Program-made: the position numbers and the translations under genes | Source: Gentiana macrophylla | Lineage: Eukaryota; Streptophyta; Magnoliopsida; Gentianales; Gentianaceae | Length of the DNA stretch: 64,000 bases | Reading direction: 5' to 3' | Assembly: GCA_026214975.1 (NCBI GenBank) | Contig: CM047806.1 | Coordinates: forward strand, 99,037,811 to 99,101,810 | Notes under the pieces: generated by a model | Database searches by the model: none | The model's input: the letters and a program-made list of their open reading frames with translations, nothing else | Told to the model about the DNA's origin: nothing | Part shown: one piece after another, positions 20,995-33,614 of the stretch | How positions within the stretch are numbered: the first letter of the stretch is position 1 | Layout: every line of letters begins with the position of its first letter

Positions 20995-21644
20995 ATAAAA
21001 AAAATAAGCAGGCAGCAACAACAAAAAAAAGCATGTAGAAAGATGCGTTCAGGCTTTTTAGCGTTCAAATTGGTTGAATGATATGGAAGGGAAAACTGTT
21101 AGGTCCCCATAAATTAAAAGTTTTTATGATACCAAAATAGTTGGTTTAGAAACCAAGTATAGGTTTGCTTAGTAGTCTGACATTCGAATTGTCTAGATTT
21201 GGTCAGACTTTGCTTGTATAATCTATGGTTAGTCTAGGTTTGAACACTTGAAGACCAGAAGACCAGACTCTCGTCCATCAAGAAGACTACTCATCCAGAA
21301 GACCAAATTATTACAGAGGCAAAACAGACCGGCAAGCAAGCAGACGAGTAAAACACTCAAGATCCAGACGAGTCAAGGATCAGAAAAAAGACAACTATGA
21401 TCCTAAGTGACTAAAATAAATATGAAGTGATAAATTAAAGGGCGTGTAGCCATCCATACGATCAACATTTGATCTAACAGCTACGAAATCATACAAGTGG
21501 AAATATAGCATTTAATGCTAAAAGAAGCCATCAAGTACAAGCTCCAACGGACAATAGCTGAACAGGCATTTTTGAATTAAGTTACAACTCAGCAATAAAC
21601 AAGGGCCACTCGTTTACTCAACGGCACACCTACCCAAAGGAGAG

Positions 21645-21652
21645 TATAAAAG
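21645..21652 (+). promoter_or_regulatory. TATA box in Sirevirus LTR
   Basis: GTATAAAAGCAC follows a purine-rich AAAGGAGA. The position inside the LTR fits a U3 promoter, with transcription starting a few tens of bases downstream. Confidence 0.6.
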
Positions 21653-21955
21653 CACAAGGAAGAGCAACTGAAGAAAGGGGGTTCTATAACAGTTCTTAAA
21701 ATCTAATAAGCCATCTCTGATTCAATCTCTACAAGAACAAGATCATCATCAAAGCTTACCATTTCAAATCTATAAATCAAGTAGATCCACATCAACAAAT
21801 CTTAAAGAAAACATCTAGTGATCTACTTGATCAAGAGAGCTGCAACCAAAACATCAAAGTCAGATTCAGCAAATGCTCTCATCATTGTTTCATTAATTTG
21901 ATACAGCACCCACTACTATCAACAATTAGTCTACAAGAAAGAGGAAAATCTGTTG

Positions 21956-22118
21956 AAGCATCTGCGGGGTATGAAGGAATAGCGAAGAAGACAGACGAGT
22001 CATTAAAGAAAAGGAAGTTCTTTAGACGAGCCGCGTGCAAATAGACCACTAAATCATCTGCGGGGTGTCAAGGATTGGCTATTTAGAGTGTGAAGCATCT
22101 GCGTGGTGTCAAGGACAC
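21956..22118 (+). repeat. Three copies of an ATCTGCGGGGT motif in Sirevirus LTR
   Basis: GAAGCATCTGCGGGGTATGAAGGA (about 21956), AAATCATCTGCGGGGTGTCAAGGA (about 22051) and GAAGCATCTGCGTGGTGTCAAGGA (about 22092) lie 40-95 bases apart, downstream of the TATA box and so probably within transcribed R/U5. The unit is about 24 bases. Function unknown. Confidence 0.7.
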
Positions 22119-22501
22119 TTACCTATTTTATTTGTATATAGTAGAATAGGGTTACCTCCTAAGTCACAGGAGAAGAGGTCACGTAGGATATTATGCCACT
22201 CCGAAGATCGATAGCATATCTTGACTCATTTACTTTCAGCACTTTAAATTCAACAATTGCATACTCCACATCACACAAATTAGCACTGAAAACCAAGCTC
22301 AAGGTTATTTCGTATTATATCATTATTCCGCTGCACTCACATAGTGACTTGAATCATCTCAGTAAAACCAGACGAGTACTCTACTGGTCTGTTTTACTGA
22401 TCAGTCTTTATCATTAAGTGAGAAACTCCAAAACCCGAAGAGAGTTCATTCACCCCCTTCTTTCTGAACTCTCAAAAGCCTTGTTTTTATGGACCAACAA
22501 G

Positions 22502-22514
22502 TGGTCTCGGAGCC
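22502..22514 (+). other. Primer binding site (tRNA-Met-like)
   Basis: TGGTCTCGGAGCC follows the LTR end after AG. It matches TGGTATCAGAGCC with two changes. Confidence 0.75.
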
Positions 22515-22601
22515 TGTCTCTTAAAAATAGATGCCTTCGTGTTCTGTGTGTTGGAGTGATCCATTGCTTCCGTTTTCAAAGTCCAAAATCATTATTTCAA
22601 C

Positions 22602-24780
22602 ATGGAATCTAATAGTGCTATTGTTAGAGTATCTACCTTCTCTATTTCAAATTTTGATGAATGGAAAATGCGTATGCAGACACACTTAGCTGTAATCCAT
22701 GATGACATGGTCACTGTAATAGGGGATGGACCGATCACCATCATAAATCCAAATACAGATCAACCCACTCAAATAGCTGAGCCTTTTGTGAGAAAGCCAA
22801 AGCACGAGTGGATACCAGAAGATGAAAAGATCAACAATTTGGACAATGTTGCTAAAGACACTATAATGAAGACCTTGGATAGCAACATGTTCTTGAATAT
22901 CTAAGGGTGTAAAACTACAAAAGAGATCTAGAAAACTCTGATCAACTACTGTGAAGGCACTAAAGCTGTAAAAGTCAACAAACTAGCAGTTGTTGTTCAG
23001 AAATTTGAGACATTCCAGATGAAATTTGGAGAAACAATTGAAAAGATGGAATCTCGCTTTCATGAGATCCTAAATGAGCTACAAAGGCTAAATTGGAAGT
23101 ACACTCAAAAGGAGATCTGCATGAAGATTCTGAAAGCATTTCCAGAATCATGGGATATTATAACTACGGTACTAGCTGCAACAAAATATCTTACAATGCT
23201 GGATATAATAGAATTATTTTCTTATCTAAAAGCTTATGAGTTTGAGCTGAACAACAAAGCCATGAAGATTATACAAGAGATACCATCTTTTATTGCTCCC
23301 AACGGAGAAACTTCCAGACCTATAGTTGAAACAGTAAAGCAAAGTCAAATTGATCAACTTCAAGATCAAGTGGCTTTGATTATGAGACATGTCAAAGGTC
23401 TGTCTCATTCAACTAGAAAATTTCAACAACAGAATCAGAACAGAAGAGATGATAGCTACAGAAGAAGAGATGATGACAGAAGAGATATAAAAAAAGATAA
23501 TTGAAGAGACGATCGTGAGATGATCGAAGGGATAACAAGGATGACCAAAAGAGAGATGGTCATCAAACAAGGAAGTAACAAGAAGAAATGTTATGGTACG
23601 ATTGCAACAAACAGGAGCATTTCAATACAGATTGTCCAGAACCTATCAAAAGAACTAGAGATGAGGACATACATGAAAGAATAAACGACAAAGGGAAAAC
23701 AGGCGAGCTTGTAAAGCAGACGACAGTTCTTCACATGAAAGCATGGATAAACCCTTATCAGATTCGGATGACAATAAGTTCATGGAAGTAGAGGATAATG
23801 ATGAGGTAATATCACTATTCTCAAACTCAGAGTCCTCATCTGGTTCATGTTCCAAACCGGCAATTCCAAATCTTGAGACTGTGGATATTCAAGGATTTCT
23901 GAAAGAGATTAAGAGTGAGTTTGAAGAAATTCAAACAAACTGTGAACTTATAAAGAAAAAAATGAATATCTCAAGTCTGAAAATCTGAAACCTAAAGCTG
24001 AGATATTCAGTTTGAGAATTAACAGGTCCTCAATGATAAATGAAACCAGACCTGATCTAAATAAAAGAATACATATTCAGATCAAGTCCATTACATCAAT
24101 CATTCTTGAGTATAAACTAGCCAAAAGGCATGAAGACAAGTCTGGCCTGGGTTACTCAGAGCAGACGACACTTGTCAAGCTTGACTCAAAGTTCAAATCT
24201 AAAAATGGTACTCCTTATGAACCAACTTTCAAACCTGAACCAAAAGTCATAAGGGTCAAGTAGATCAAGTTTGTTAAATCTATGATTGAAAATCAATAGC
24301 ATGAACATCCGGCTGCTTATGAATCCAAAAGAAGTAACAGATCAATGAATCATAAGGTCAGGGGGAATAAGAGATTTTATCCTTCTGATAATGACTGGAA
24401 CATTGGGATCCCTATTCATAACAGGGAATCCAATGTCAGGAATGACATTTCTGAAAGCAGAATTGTGGAACGTGCTAAATTTCTCTCTACACACAAAAAG
24501 GTTCATTACGGGACTAGACAAGTGTATAAGAAGATATCTGAGACAATCACTAAGCCTACCTTTAAAAAATGGTCATGCTCAATCATACAAACCAAAAGGT
24601 AGAGAAAAGATTTCAAATGGCAAGAAGAATTTTATGAGATTCCATTTGATTATCCTCAACAGTGGTGTAAATGCCTAAGAGTCCCACCATTCAATTACAG
24701 ACCAGGCCTTACATCATCTGGCACTGACACTGTTGGATCCAAACAGATTTTGGTACCTAAATCCAACTAATTTGTTTTGA
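22602..24780 (+). pseudogene. Sirevirus gag, broken
   Basis: ATG at 22602 opens MESNSAIVRVSTFSISNFDE, the typical Sirevirus gag start. After a stop near 22903 the capsid continues (TIEKMESRFHEILNELQRLN, MKILKAFPESWDIITTVLAA, LTMLDIIELFSYLKAYEFEL) to about 23504, ending in an Arg/Asp-rich tract. A zinc-knuckle remnant (WYDCNKQEHFNTDCPEP, 23597-23647) lacks its first Cys in this frame; TGT for it lies just upstream in another frame. The region from 23650 to 24780 is a spacer rich in charged residues, open only in pieces. Confidence 0.87.
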
Positions 24781-25116
24781 AGGATGTATGGTACATAGAT
24801 AGTGGATGTTCCAGATACATCACGGGCTCTAAACACCGCTTGGTGAAATATCAAGACAAGGACAGACCCAAAGTCACCTTTGGAGGAAATAAAAATCCTG
24901 GAATCACAAAAAGAATTAGAAGCCTATCAAGAATGATCTAGAGATCTGCGATGTCACTTTTGTTGAAGGTCTGAAGTACAATATTCTTAGTGCAAGTGAA
25001 TTCTATGACAAAGGATATGAAGTCCAATTCAACAAGAAGAAATGTAGAGTCATTAATGAAGAAACATGACAGACAATCTTAACTGGAAAAAGAAAGAAGA
25101 ACATGTATGTAGTAGA
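24781..25116 (+). pseudogene. Sirevirus protease, interrupted by the Athila-like insertion
   Basis: DVWYIDSGCSRYITGSKHRL carries the aspartic protease active site (D-S-G-C-S). After frame changes, CDVTFVEGLKYNILSASEFY and FNKKKCRVINEET follow, which lead towards integrase. The protein stops where the nested Gypsy element begins (target CTGTT at 25117-25121) and resumes at 53305. Confidence 0.88.
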
Positions 25117-25905
25117 CTGTTTGATGTATTATTTTTATATGATTAAATATACGTAATATTATTATGTTTTATCGACGAATTCTATGTAAAATATGTGAAA
25201 TTATGATATAATTAGTATAAAATATTAATCTTTATAGTTTAGTATAGTTAGTAGTAAAGTTAGTATTTATAGTAAAAAGTTGTAGTTTTTACCGGTTTTT
25301 AGTGACCGGAGTATTGTGTCTATTTTACACGGGTATTTTGTGTTTATTTCATTGCAGAATCCTAAGATAAACTGAAATCCCGAGTATCGACATTTTTTTG
25401 AAGTCAAATTCAAGTTGTTGGAAGGAAGTTATAAAGCGTCACTGATGTAAATGGTCAAGGGGATAATTGTTTCTTAATCTCGAGAATGACATGTATTGGG
25501 AATGGCTCGTTAAAAAGACATTTTTTGGGAAAATGTTCTTCACGAAAGTTGAAGATCTTCATATAAGATTTCTAAAGCACTTTAAATCATGAAGATTAGA
25601 GGTCTACAACTTAAATGATGGTCAAGTGGCTAATTGATTCGTACTATTGAAAAATCTCGAAAAGGACACGTAATACAAATGGCTCATCGAGAATGTATTT
25701 TCTGAAGAAGTGGTCTTGATGAAAGTTGTAGAGAATTCAACGAAATTTCCAATGAATCTTGAATCATGTCATTTGGAGTTCGGGAATGCAAGTTATGAAT
25801 TTTACAAGATAATGATATAATTATATAATTATATATAATTATAATCATCATTACCTCTAACCGTTCACATGCTTGCACATGCCTGTAATCATTGCAATCA
25901 TTACA

Positions 25906-25963
25906 CCGGACCGATCCGGCAAAAATTCAGGACCGGTCCGGGAAGGGAGTTTTTCTATAAATA
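25906..25963 (+). promoter_or_regulatory. LTR promoter module: paired GGACC palindromes plus TATA box (5' LTR)
   Basis: CCGGACCGATCCGG (25906-25919) and GGACCGGTCC (25930-25939, a perfect palindrome) lie just upstream of TATAAATA (25956-25963). This is a convincing core promoter layout. The GC-rich palindromes stand out from AT-rich surroundings. Which factor binds them is unknown. Confidence 0.65.
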
Positions 25964-26932
25964 GGGATGCAGAGACTCACTTTCAGAGTGTACCAATATA
26001 TATATACAATATTCTATATATATTCTCTATCCCCTCTTTTCTTTAGTTTGTAAATAGGCCTTATGCCAAAATAAATAAAGTAGTAGTAGTATCGTAGTAA
26101 TGCTCGGAAATTATCGGAAGTTCGGTGTTCTTTGAAGTCGTTGTAATGTCCGGAAAAGACGATTTCGAGTCGCATGATTGTAATCGGGTAATTTCTATAA
26201 TAATTATGTTTATTAGGCTAAATCTAATAACTAGCCAAAGTTATGTAATCGTATTATTTCGATCTTTTAGTTAAAAGAATGATGTTAAAATAAAAATGAT
26301 TAAAATTGAGTTAAAATGAATCTTTTTCTATTTCGCTACGTAACGATAACATATTCGAATGAAGTAATCAATCATGATGAATACCACATATAACTCGACG
26401 ATGAACCCACCGGAGAAGTCGGATATGAGTAAAAATAGAAAACCGGAGGGTAAAAATGGCCGTCGATTAACGGAATCCTATTTCCTACCCGGGGCGATTT
26501 GTCCTAGTAAAACAAATCTTATTAAAATTTGTACTCGAGATCTTAATAATGTTAAAATCACAGCTTTAATTGAAACTACACCGCTTGTATTAAATCGATC
26601 CGCTTGACAACCGGAGCCTCTTGAATAACATCACCATCCGACAAATGGAATCACCTCTTTCATCCGGGGTAGATTTGTACTGCATTGCTGTTTTGACTAA
26701 CTAAGTTTAGCATGGCGGCGTTGTGGACATTGGATGATGACAATTTGACTTATGACAATTTCATACGCTCGTGTGAGGAGGAATTGTTGACATTAGGAGT
26801 ACACCGTTTCATTTACTCAATTGGACCTAATAAAAGGAAGATCGAACACATTCTATTAATTGAAAAGATCGAATAAATTGATTACATATACTTTGGCTAG
26901 TCTAGTCTATAAACTATATATTGGTATCTATA

Positions 26933-26935
<3 letters not shown>

Positions 26936-26999
<64 letters not shown>
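26936..26999. repeat. (TA)n microsatellite in 5' LTR
   Basis: About 30 uninterrupted TA units. The equivalent in the 3' LTR (52904-52980) is longer. Apparent Ile/Tyr repeat frames across it are artefacts. Confidence 0.95.
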
Positions 27000-27002
<3 letters not shown>

Positions 27003-27325
27003 ACTATTTATGTACATCTATATATATTTATGTATCTATATATATTATATTAGAATAACTTTTAAATTACGCATTTATTTTATGTTGGTTAGAGTAGTAG
27101 TAATCATGTTTATAAAATTGCGGTTTAGATCGAGTTAATAGCAGCTCTTTGGTGTTTAACCACACATAAAAGAATTACCACTTTTTCCTGAGGATTCGAC
27201 ACCGACTCACCACTTTATCACTACAATTTGATCCGGTACACCGCCGGTTAGATCCGTCTAACCTAGAAAAGGTCTCACCTTCTTGACGCCGTTTCTAAGG
27301 CTTGGTTTTGGTGACGTCAGCTTTC

Positions 27326-27343
27326 TGGCGCCGTTGCCGGGGA
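27326..27343 (+). other. Primer binding site (tRNA-Asp)
   Basis: TGGCGCCGTTGCCGGGGA lies six bases after the 5' LTR. It is the exact complement of the 3' end of plant tRNA-Asp including CCA, the primer used by Athila/Tat elements. Confidence 0.95.
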
Positions 27344-27524
27344 ACAAAGTCGCTATTTTTTTTTTGTGTCTATGGTTACTACTTGTATTAGCTTAAAAAT
27401 TCTCGAGGATAAACCAACACTCTTCTTCTAACATTTCTTTTTTTTATTTTTCGTTGGTATCTACTTTCTTTTAGTACCAATTTTCTTCTTCTTTAAAACT
27501 CGAGCATTTTTTTATTTTCGTTAG

Positions 27525-29782
27525 TTGATGACCAGAAGCGGTAAAGCTTCACTTACTCCTTATAAGCCTGATATAAACGCTTACGAAAGGCAGTTGCGGA
27601 TAGAGAGTAAACGTGGTCAAACCAGCTTAGGACTCCTTGGAAAATCTCCAACGGAATCATCTTCTAATAAAAATAAAGAAATGGCTGAAACTAGTGATGA
27701 AACAAACGAACAGAGGCTAGATCATGCTTTAGGGCATGGCCAAAACCCTGTTAACCCTAATAATAATCAGAATAATAGGAACAATCAAGATCGGAACCAG
27801 AATAATCGTAACAATCCACCAAACCCAAGACCTATCTGTGATCAAACTGTTAGAGAAACCAGGACTAATAATCACATACTTTTACCTAATGAAGGAGCGA
27901 ATAATTTCAAATTAAATCTCATCTTTTGGTTTAATTGACGCAAGAGCCCAATTTCTAGGAGAAGATGATGAAGATCCACATCATCATCTCTATCTGCTTG
28001 AAGAATCGTGCAATACATGACCAAAAGTCAAGGTGCACATAAGGAATTAACAAGGATGACTATGTTTCCTTTTTCTAAAAAGGAAGAGCCCGAGATTGGT
28101 TTATGTCTCTTCCACACCACTCGTTAACTAGTTGGGAGGATATTCAAACCGAATTTCAAAACAATATTTCACTCCAGACGGAATTTGGAATTAAAGGTCG
28201 AGGTTGCTAACTTTAGACAAGGATCTGAAGAAACACTTGGGAATGCCTAGGAAAGGTTTAAAAAATTGTTAAGAGCTTGTCCCGATCATGGTTATTCTTT
28301 AGATATGCAAATTCAACTTTTCTGTCGTAAACTAAGAAAAGATTCACGTGCAGATGTAGATCATGCATGTGGTGGTTCGTTAATGATGAGTGAAGCTCAA
28401 ACAGTTTATGATGCTATAGAAAAGATTTCCAAAAATAACAGAATGTGGGAAACCGGTTCTAGCACTAGAAATGTAGCTTTTGCAGGAGAATGTACGTCAA
28501 ACACGGAAGTTCTAGCACACTTGGAGAATTTGAGTAGAAATTTTGATGGATTACAACAAGGTAAGAATAAAAATTCGTAAAATAGTTTGCCAACTGAATA
28601 CTCAAATCATGATAATGTGTCATTAGGGATAGAAGAACCAACAGGATATTCAAGAGAGGAGGTGAGTTTTCTTCAGCAACATAGGAATTTGAACAATGCA
28701 TATTCAAACTCGTTTAATGCTATTAGAAGAGATCACCCAACTTTTAGATGGTCTGAAAACCCTAGTAAGCCAGGACAACCGCCGTATCGATTCAAAGATA
28801 AGAATATGAATAATAATCAAGTTTATCAAGGAAATTCATCTAATCGAATTTACAATCATTACCTAGATCCTATCCTCAACATACCACTCAAAGTATACCA
28901 GTAACTCAGAGTTCAACTCAATCTGCAGAAGGGGTTGAAAAATGGGAAAAACTGATGGAAAATATGATGGGTGTAGTATCTACTCAAGCTAAGAATATGG
29001 AAACAATGATGACTTCTATAGGTTCAGTAAGTAAGGATATGAGTTCAATGAAAACATCTATGAATGGACATGATACCAGAATGAGAACGATAGAAGCTTC
29101 ATTAAGAAATATGGAAGATCATTTGAGTAGGGAAGGTGAACGTAACAACAGTAGACCTCCTGGAGGATTACCAAGTAATACTGAAAGAAACCCAAGAGAG
29201 GTAAATGTTGTAGTTACGAGAAGTAGGAAACTCTACGGTAGTAATGGAGTAGAAAAATTCGGGAATAATGAAGTAGAAAATGATTTAGATAAAAATGAAG
29301 AGACTAAAGATGAACTTGACTTTACTGATGAGGAAGAAGAAATCATAGAGAAATTCTTGAAAAGGAATAGAAGTTTGGAACCTGAGAATGAAGGTGAGAA
29401 ATGGGTAAAAATCCCTAGAATTTTGAAAAATCCCATGGATAAAGATTTAAGGAATCTATTTAAGGAACATGTTAGAATAGAAGATAAAGAGAACAAGGAT
29501 GAGAAACAGGAAGAACTGAAGGAATCTGAAGTAGAGATTGATTCAGGGAACAAATTAAAAGAAAAAATTCAAGAACCTGAAACATGGCGATCAAGTAATA
29601 CTCAAAAGTTTAAGGATAAAGGAAAAGAGAGAATGACTTCGGAACCAAAGGTTATAGATTTAGAGTCTTTACCTTTTCCACCTAAAGATCGAATTAAAAG
29701 ATTAAGACTCGATCGTAAGTATGCTCGCTTCTTGATACTTTTCGTCATATTCATGTTAATATCCTTGTTATCGAAGCTCTGA
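27525..29782 (+). pseudogene. Athila-like gag, in three or more frames
   Basis: ATG at 27525 opens MMTRSGKASLTPYKPD with an Asn-rich tract and ends near NNFKLNLI (27938). The capsid then continues over shifted frames: LRACPDHGYSLDMQIQLFCR near 28270 and ADVDHACGGSLMMSEAQTVY, both familiar in Athila gag. An Asn-rich part (28587-28904) precedes a 275-residue open frame (28955-29782) with heptad-like Met/Ser repeats (ENMMGVVSTQAKNMETMMTS), probably a coiled coil. The family signature RPPGGLPSNTERNPREV follows, then a very acidic tail. Confidence 0.87.
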
Positions 29783-29787
29783 TAAAT

Positions 29788-30330
29788 ATGCCTGCCTATG
29801 GAAAGTTTTTGAAGGATATACTATCAAATAAGAAAAAATTAGAGGAATATGAGAATATATGCCTAAATGAAGAATGTTCTGCAATTTTGCAGCATAAGTT
29901 ACCACCTAAACTGAAAGATCCTGGAAGTTTTACCATTCCATGTGAAATTGGAGGATTTCTGTTTAAAAAGGTCTTATGTGATCTTGGAGCTAGTATAAAT
30001 CTCATGTCTTATGAGGATTATAGAAAGCTAGGCAAAGGAAAGCTTACTAAGATCGAAATGACTCTGCAAATGGCGAGATAGATCGATTAAGTACCCTAAA
30101 GGAATTATTGAGGACATATTGGTTAAGGTAGACAAGTTCTATTTTCCAAGAGACTTTGTAGTTATGGAAATGGAAGAAGGATTTTCAGCGCCACTTATCT
30201 TAGGGCGTCCATTTCTAGCTACAGGAGAACTTTAATCGATGTTCGTAAAGGAGAATTAATTTTGAGAGTCAATGAAGATGAAGTTGCTTTCAATATTTTC
30301 AAAGCTATGAACCATCAATATACATCACCG
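29788..30330 (+). pseudogene. Athila-like protease
   Basis: MPAYGKFLKDILSNKKKLEE begins the typical Athila protease segment. The active-site motif reads LCDLGASINLMS (D-L-G in place of D-S/T-G, which is normal for this clade). After a stop near 30080, FYFPRDFVVMEMEEGFSAPL and ILGRPFLAT follow in another frame. Broken at least twice. Confidence 0.87.
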
Positions 30331-30597
30331 TAATCATGTTCTTTTATAGAAGATATTCATTCTGTCTATGATAATCAGTTACCAACTTTTGAAGACAGAT
30401 TAGAAGAATGCTTAACTCTATCTATCTATAAAGAAGATGAGGAAGACATTGAAATGAAAGAGATAATCCTTTCTCTGTTTTTAAGCGCTTTACTTTTAAA
30501 CCACCATGGCATAAGTATTTGGAGTTAGAACTAGAAGGACCGTTCTTAAATCATCAATAGAAGATCCGCCAAGAATCTGGAATTGAAACCGTTACCT

Positions 30598-32090
30598 TTA
30601 AATCAAGTATGCTTTTCTTGAAACTAATAATCTATTACCAGTTATTATTTCATCGTCTTTAACGGAGCAACAAGAAGATGAATTATTAGGAATGTTGAAA
30701 AAGTATAAGAAAGCTTTTGGATGGACAGTTGCCGATATTCGAGGATTAGCCCTGAGATATGTGTTCATAAGATAATTCTGAAAGAAGATGCTAAACCTTG
30801 TATTCAACCGCAACGCCGCCAACCCAAATTTGCGCTTAATCGTTAAGAAAGAGGTTATTAAGCTATTAGAAATGGGAATAATTTTTCCTATATCGGATAG
30901 TGAATGGGTAAGTCCAACTCAAGTTGTACCAAAGAAAGGAGGTTTCACGGTGAAAGAGAATGATAAGAATGAATGGATTCCAACAAGGAAATTACAGGAT
31001 ATCGAATGTGCATTGATTTTAGAAAACTAAATGATCATACTAAGAAGATCATCATCCACTTCCATTCATAGTGCAAATGTTGGAGCGCTTAAGTGGACAT
31101 AAGTATTATTGTTTCTTAGATGGTTATTCGGATATTTACTGATTTTCATTGCAAGCAGAGATAGGAAAAGACTACTTTCACTTGTCCTTATGGAACTTTC
31201 GCGTATAAAGAATGCCGCTTGGTTTATGTAATGCTCTGCTACGTTTCAAAGATGTATGATGTCTATATTTTCTGATATGGTTGAGAAATTCTTAGAAATT
31301 TTTATGGACGACTTTAGTGTTTACGGAGACTCTTTTAATGGTTGTTTGTTACACTTAGAACGAGTGTTACAACGCTGTGAGGATACCAATTTAGTGCTTA
31401 ACTGGGAAAATGTCATTTGATGGTATCAGAAGGAATTGTACTAGGTCATAGAATCTCTGAAGTAGGAATCGAAGTTGATAAAGCTAAAGTCGAGGTAATC
31501 GAGAAATTGCCTCCACCAGTTAATCTAAGGACTTTAAGAGGATTTCTTGGACATGCAGGATTTTATAGGAGATTTATTGCAGATTTTTCAAAGATAGCAA
31601 AACCTCTAAGTCATTTGCTTGAAAAAGAAGTACCTTTTAATTTTGATAGTAAATGTATGGAAGCATTTAAGACCACAAAGCGAAGTTGATTATTGCACTG
31701 TGATTGGTAGCACCAGGTCGGGATTTACCTTTTGAGATTATGTGTGATGCAAGCGATTTAGCTTGTAGGAGTTGTTTTAGGTCAAAGATATAATAGAATT
31801 CTCAAAGCTATTTACTATGCATCACATACGTTAAATGCAACTCAAGCCGAACTATGCAACTACGTAAAAGAATCTGTTGGTGTGATTTTTGCCTTAGATA
31901 AGTTTAGATCGTATATTGTTGGCTCTAAGGTAATAGTTTATACTGTACCATTCAAAGATTGAAATATTTAATCGAGTAAGAAAGATGATAAACCACGCCT
32001 TCTTAGATGGATTCTCCTACTTCAAGAATTTGATATTGAGATCAAGGATAAAAAAGGAAGTGAGAATGTAGTAGCAGATCATCTAAGTAG
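30598..32090 (+). pseudogene. Athila-like reverse transcriptase and RNase H, heavily fragmented
   Basis: Recognisable pieces in changing frames: GWTVADIRG and CIQPQRRQP near 30720-30820, VVPKKGG near 30930, the catalytic box EIFMDDFSVYGDSFNG near 31300, and 31417-31689 with GHRISEVGIEVDKAKVEVIE and LRGFLGHAGFYRRFIADFSK. RNase H begins IMCDASDLA near 31740 but is mostly unreadable; DYLSR-like DHLSRME lies near 32080. The numerous breaks mean there is no active polymerase. Confidence 0.85.
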
Positions 32091-32091
32091 A

Positions 32092-33506
32092 ATGGAAACT
32101 GATGAAGAATTAGGAAATGAAATTAAAGATTCATTTCCTGATGAACAACTGTTTAGAATCGATATGCCTTCAACCATGCAGTTATTAAAGAAAAGAATTC
32201 CTTCTAAGGAAAATTCACCTTGGTTTGGAGATATCATTAACTACTTAACTCGTGATTACATTCCGTCTCATTGGATTTGGCAAATGAAAAATAAGTTCTT
32301 TTATGACTTAAAATTTTATTACTTGGGAGGAACCGACCTTTTCCGTAAATGTTCGGATGGGATAATCGTAAAAATGTGTGCCTGATAATGAAATTTTAAG
32401 TGTTTTATCGCTTTTGTCATGATCGTGAGGCAGGAGGTCATCATGGAGGTTGGAAAACTGCTTTTAAAGTCTTGCAATGTGGTTTTTATTGGCCTACACT
32501 TTATAGAGATGCGTATACATATGTTAAATCTTGTGAATCATGTCAAAAATGGGGAAATATTTCGAAAAAATATGAAATGCCTATGCAACCTATTTTAGAA
32601 TGTGAGTTATTTGATGTTTGGGGTATAGATTCATGGGACCTTTCCCTATATCGTTTGGAAAAACATTTATTCTTGTAATGGTAGATTATGTCTCGAAATG
32701 GGTAGAAGCTGAAGCTCTTCCCACTAATGATACCAAGGTTGTCATACGATTCCTTAAAAAGAACATATTCACTAGATATGGCATTCCAAGGCGATCATTA
32801 GTGATAGAGGTTCACACTTTTGCAATCGACCATTTACTAAGTTAATTGAAAATATGGTGTAACGATAAGTTAGGAACACCTTATCATCCGCAAACCAAAG
32901 GTCGTGTAGAGGTGTCGAATAGAGAGATTAAAAGAATCATAGAAAAACAAGTGGATTCAAACCGTAAAAATCGGCGCTTAGACTAGATGATGCATTATGG
33001 GCGTCTGAAATGACTTTTTAAACTCCGATTAGTCGTTCTCCCTACAAATTAGTCTTTGGTAAATCTTGTCATCTCCCAGTAGAATTAGAACACCGAGCCT
33101 TCTGGGCTATTAGATTTCAATTTCGATCCTAAGGTCAAGCCGGTGATCATAGATTACTTGATTAATGTAATTAGAAGAATTTCGCCTTGATTCATATGAA
33201 AATGCTCGAATCTACAAGGAACGCATGAAATCCTTCCATGATAAGAGAATCTATAGTCGTGAGTTCCATGTAGGTGATCGAGTGTTATTGTACAATTCAC
33301 GTTTAAAGTTGTTTCCAGGAAAGCTTAAATCAAGATGGACAGGACCATTTAAAGTAACACGAGTTTATAAATCTGGAGCTGTTGAACTAACTGATGGGAA
33401 TACAACTTTTATAGCCAATGGTCACAGGGTGAAACTATTTCTGGAAGGTGAAGAAGTCTCTCTCATAAATGAAGTGATGTTGCTGATCGACCCTCCAAAA
33501 GACTAA
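32092..33506 (+). pseudogene. Athila-like integrase, fragmented
   Basis: The zinc-binding part (32400-32678) has CHDREAGGHHGGWKTAFKVL and CESCQKWGNISKKYEMP. The catalytic Asp is in WGIDSWD, then [19 protein letters not shown] frame change at about 32800 puts the second Asp in [10 protein letters not shown], and the Glu is in GRVEVSNREIKRI near 32910. The C-terminal part is an open 93-codon stretch (33225-33506) with HDKRIYSREFHVGDRVLLYN and LKLFPGKLKSRWTGPFKV, standard for this clade. Confidence 0.87.
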
Positions 33507-33614
33507 AAAAGAAGTGCTCTGAAAAGCTGAAAGTATCACATTACCAGGTTTTATCTTTACTTTTATATGTCTAAACTAGTTTCGTCTTTTACCGGATAGA
33601 CGTAAAAGAACTGG

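Larger units (their letters stand above)
20041..21091. other. Spacer with short repeats
   Basis: No gene recognised. It holds a hairpin (20186-20214), a run of TGTTACTT words (20447-20552) and the third copy of the dispersed AT-rich repeat (20910-20994). The minus-strand 66-residue frame at 20567-20767 has no recognisable features. Confidence 0.5.
21097..22499 (+). repeat. 5' LTR of Sirevirus-like element
   Basis: Runs from TGTTAGG to ...CCAACA, about 1.4 kb, followed two bases later by the primer site. It contains a TATA box (TATAAAAG, 21645-21652) and a three-copy ATCTGCGGGGTGTCAAGGA motif. The five bases before it are AAAAC; no matching right-hand target copy is visible because the 3' end is lost. 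Confidence 0.82.
25122..27319 (+). repeat. 5' LTR of Athila-like element
   Basis: About 2.2 kb. The first several hundred bases match 51088 onward almost base for base. Most differences are 1-2 base indels. It includes paired palindromes with a TATA box (25906-25963) and a long TA microsatellite. Confidence 0.93.

Noticed and set aside
26860..27138. 92-codon ORF with Ile-Tyr repeats, and its twin at 52828
   Set aside because: Produced by the TA microsatellite in the LTR.
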